DNA of 6,584 nucleotides from the NCBI GenBank assembly GCA_963611165.1, contig CAVDQG010000087.1, positions 1-6,584 on the forward strand. Reading direction: 5' to 3'. Made by a program: the position numbers and the translations under genes. Under the pieces are notes generated by a model. The model had not been told where the DNA came from. It saw only the letters and a program-made list of their open reading frames with translations, and made no database searches. Below, piece after piece: positions 4,782 through 6,584 of the stretch (the stretch's first letter is position 1; each line of letters opens with the position of its first letter). Origin of the DNA: SIG603 sp963611165. GTDB taxonomy: Bacteria > Bacillota > Clostridia > Oscillospirales > Acutalibacteraceae.

Positions 4782-6289
4782 TAATCCTCTGCCCAGTTCA
4801 TGGAGCATTTGACCGCCTTGTGCCAAAGCTTCATCAAACGGTTTACCTTTTCTTCGTTATAGTCGGGCTTAAAAAGTGCCTGCGGCTTAACAAGAGTTTC
4901 AAGCTCTTTCTTGTCTTTCCAGAATCCGACTGCGAGTCCTGCCAGCATAGCCGCACCCATTGCCGTTGTCTCAAGGCACTCGGGACGCATTATTTTATGA
5001 CCCGTAATATCCGACTGGAACTGCATGAGGAACTGCGAACGGCTTGCTCCGCCGTCAACCCTAAGCTCTTTCACCTTTACGCCCGAATCGGTTTCAATGG
5101 TATCGAGCAAATCCTTGCTCTCATAGGCAATGCTCTCGAGAACCGCCCTTGCAAAATGAGCCTTGGTACAGCCTCTTGTAACGCCCATGAGCGAACCTCT
5201 TGCGTACATATCCCAGTAAGGTGCGCCCAAGCCCGTGAAAGCCGGCACAAACACCGCCCCGGCGGTATCCTCCACCGACTCGGCAAGCTTATTTGCTTCA
5301 TCGGGGCTTTCGATTATCTTGAGTTCGTCCCTCATCCACTTGATTGCAGAGCCGGCATTGAACGCACTTCCCTCAAGCGCATAGGTAGGCTTTGAGTCTA
5401 TGCTCCAAGCAATTGTTGTGAGAAGACCGCTTTTGCTCTTTGACGGAACTTCACCCGTATTCATAAGAACAAAACAGCCTGTACCGTAGGTATTCTTTGC
5501 CATACCCTCACGGAAACAGCACTGACCGAAGAGTGCGGCATGCTGGTCGCCAGCAATACCTGAAATCGGAATTTTCTCGCCGAGGATTTTCTCGTCAAGG
5601 AATCCTACTGTTTCGGATGAATTGACAACCTTTGGCAAACACTCACGACTTACGCCGAAATAATCGAGCATAGTCTCGTCCCAATCGAGCTTATGGATAT
5701 CAAAAAGCATAGTTCTCGAAGCGTTTGTGTAGTCGGTGACATAGCTTTTACCGCCCGTCAGGTTCCACACAAGCCAAGTATCCACCGTGCCGAAACGAAG
5801 TCTGCCGAGTTCCTTTAACTCTCTTGCTTTAGGCACATTATCGAGCATCCACTTCATTTTCGTTCCCGAAAAGTACGGGTCGATGATTAGTCCCGTGATA
5901 TCTCTTATATGCTCCTCCATGCCGTCGCTTTTAAGCTGTTCGCAAATCTTAGCTGTTCTTCTGCACTGCCAGACTATCGCATTGCAAACAGGCTCACCCG
6001 TAAGCGAGTCCCACGCTATCGTAGTTTCTCTCTGATTGGTAATTCCCACCGCCGCTATTTCAGACGCTTTAACTCCCGCAATCAGCACGGCTTGTTCAAT
6101 CGAATAAATCTCCGACTGAAATATCTCCTTAGGGTCATGCTCGACAAAACCCGGCTCGGGGAAAATCTGACCGAATTCCTTTTGAGCCATACCGACAATC
6201 TTACCCTCTTTGTCAAAGATGACCGCTCTTGAGCTTGTAGTACCCTGGTCTATTGCCAGCACGTATTTTTTCTCTTTTGTATTACTCAT
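4781..6289 (-). CDS. glpK: Glycerol kinase
   Basis: A 502-residue cytosolic FGGY-family kinase that converts glycerol and ATP to glycerol 3-phosphate, feeding glycolysis and phospholipid synthesis. Seen along the chain: the phosphate loop DQGTTSSRA (14-22), QRET (86-89) with W107 and Y139 in the glycerol pocket, TVDTWLVWNLTGG (168-180), GIAGDQ with catalytic D248, TYGTGCF (267-273), and DGGASRSQF (412-420) in the ATP domain. The length matches the family. The loop before GIAGDQ (residues 224-243) has no histidine, unlike the GlpK of many low-GC Firmicutes that is activated by PTS phosphorylation there. I chose the ATG at 6289, with TAAGGG 9 nt upstream; the in-frame TTG at 6298 abuts that site and is unlikely. 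It is the first gene of the cluster. glpF, glpD and glpO are not in the window. Confidence 0.97.
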   Translation of the reverse strand: MSNTKEKKYVLAIDQGTTSSRAVIFDKEGKIVGMAQKEFGQIFPEPGFVEHDPKEIFQSEIYSIEQAVLIAGVKASEIAAVGITNQRETTIAWDSLTGEPVCNAIVWQCRRTAKICEQLKSDGMEEHIRDITGLIIDPYFSGTKMKWMLDNVPKARELKELGRLRFGTVDTWLVWNLTGGKSYVTDYTNASRTMLFDIHKLDWDETMLDYFGVSRECLPKVVNSSETVGFLDEKILGEKIPISGIAGDQHAALFGQCCFREGMAKNTYGTGCFVLMNTGEVPSKSKSGLLTTIAWSIDSKPTYALEGSAFNAGSAIKWMRDELKIIESPDEANKLAESVEDTAGAVFVPAFTGLGAPYWDMYARGSLMGVTRGCTKAHFARAVLESIAYESKDLLDTIETDSGVKVKELRVDGGASRSQFLMQFQSDITGHKIMRPECLETTAMGAAMLAGLAVGFWKDKKELETLVKPQALFKPDYNEEKVNRLMKLWHKAVKCSMNWAED

Positions 6290-6298
6290 AATCCACAA

Positions 6299-6304
6299 CC
6301 CTTA
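6299..6304 (-). promoter_or_regulatory. Shine-Dalgarno site of glpK
   Basis: TAAGGG on the minus strand lies 9 nt before the ATG at 6289. Because it touches the in-frame TTG at 6298, that TTG cannot use it. Confidence 0.7.
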
Positions 6305-6310
6305 TACACA

Positions 6311-6351
6311 ATAATACTTTATCTGTCTGCATCTCTTGCAAACACTTACAA
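6311..6351 (-). promoter_or_regulatory. Possible glpK promoter overlapped by a cre-like palindrome
   Basis: A -10-like TATTAT (6311-6316) and a -35-like TTGCAA (6336-6341) are 19 nt apart, wider than ideal, so the promoter is tentative. The segment 6336-6351 reads TTGTAAGTGTTTGCAA on the minus strand. It matches the catabolite-response element pattern WTGNAANCGNWNNCW except for the central CG, and overlaps the -35 candidate. In many Firmicutes glpK is under CcpA control, so repression by preferred sugars is plausible but unproven here. Confidence 0.35.
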
Positions 6352-6432
6352 TCCAAAATCCTTGAAAATAGTTTAATCAAAAACGCCCTTAGTTTTTTTG
6401 TTCTCCGATATTTATCTTTGTGAAAATAATTC

Positions 6433-6504
6433 GGCTTGTCGGCTTCAACTACGGTCGCTACGCTCCCTAAAAGCACTTCGTGCTTTTGGTTAAGCCTCCA
6501 AGCC
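6433..6504. repeat. Nested palindromic element in the intergenic region before glpK
   Basis: An outer imperfect inverted repeat (GGCTTGTCGGCTTCAAC against GTTAAGCCTCCAAGCC; one bulge and two mismatches) encloses a perfect 8-bp hairpin AAAAGCAC-TTC-GTGCTTTT (6469-6487). It is a compact fold of the kind seen in repetitive extragenic elements. No T tract follows on either strand, so a terminator role is not clear. The 295-bp region 6290-6584 otherwise contains no gene that I can support. Confidence 0.6.
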
Positions 6505-6528
6505 TATCTTCTTTTTATCGCTTCGCTC
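6455..6528. repeat. Pair of 11-bp direct repeats, TCGCTWCGCTC
   Basis: TCGCTACGCTC (6455-6465) and TCGCTTCGCTC (6518-6528) differ at one base. On the minus strand both read GCGWAGC, a small triloop palindrome, similar to the GAA triloop of the central hairpin at 6469-6487. Confidence 0.55.
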
Positions 6529-6540
6529 TTTTGCCTTTAG

Positions 6541-6576
6541 CTCATTATTAATTATTATTTATTAATTATTAATTAT
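6541..6576. repeat. Low-complexity A/T tract of TTAATTATTA units
   Basis: A run of overlapping ATTAATTATT-like units made almost only of A and T, next to the nested palindrome. It could mark the edge of a repeated intergenic element, but its outer border lies at or beyond the window end. Confidence 0.6.
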
Positions 6577-6584
6577 CCGTGGGT

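Noticed and set aside
4772..5395. 207-residue plus-strand ORF opposite glpK
   Set aside because: Antisense shadow of a highly conserved kinase; its residues are explained by the glpK codons.
6282..6476. Possible 64-residue minus-strand ORF before glpK
   Set aside because: It needs a GTG start inside the palindromic hairpin, overlaps the glpK start, has no recognisable domain and covers the probable glpK promoter.

Overview
The window looks like chromosomal DNA from an anaerobic Clostridia-type Firmicute, most plausibly a gut Ruminococcaceae or Oscillospiraceae relative. This is an inference from the proteins (a secreted M23 peptidase with a Cys-rich insert and beta-sandwich repeats, a sugar-transfer-type ATP-grasp protein, a Firmicute-like GlpK), the purine-rich Shine-Dalgarno sites, the A/T-rich intergenic DNA and the encoded CCA ends of the tRNAs. 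Every supported gene lies on the minus strand, so transcription runs from high to low coordinates.

From the right edge: 6290-6584 holds no convincing gene. It contains an A/T-rich tract, a nested palindromic element, and close to glpK a possible promoter with a cre-like palindrome. Next comes a compact cluster: glpK (glycerol kinase), a Sfp-type phosphopantetheinyl transferase whose ATG overlaps the glpK stop codon, rsuA (16S rRNA pseudouridine synthase) starting at TTG inside the end of the transferase gene, and after 49 bp an ATP-grasp protein. A rho-independent terminator at about 2349-2384 closes the cluster. The spacing suggests one transcript, but the four products do not form an obvious pathway.

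The middle is a small tRNA operon: a strong promoter (2242-2269), a leader with a 10-bp inverted repeat, tRNA-Gln(CUG), a spacer hairpin, tRNA-Pro(CGG) and a perfect 14-bp terminator hairpin. Between this and the next gene is an unexplained 69-nt structured element (1873-1941) with an AAUCCCCU-type stem and a GTTAAT-repeat apical loop.

The left part is one gene for a secreted, modular M23 metallopeptidase (227-1759) with its own promoter and terminator. The first 61 bases are an unbroken run of A, which is more likely a contig-end or assembly artefact than native sequence. I see no CRISPR array, phage module, insertion sequence with a transposase, or clear new multi-gene system. The most interesting unexplained items are the 1873-1941 element, the nested palindrome at 6433-6504 and the mixed glpK operon.
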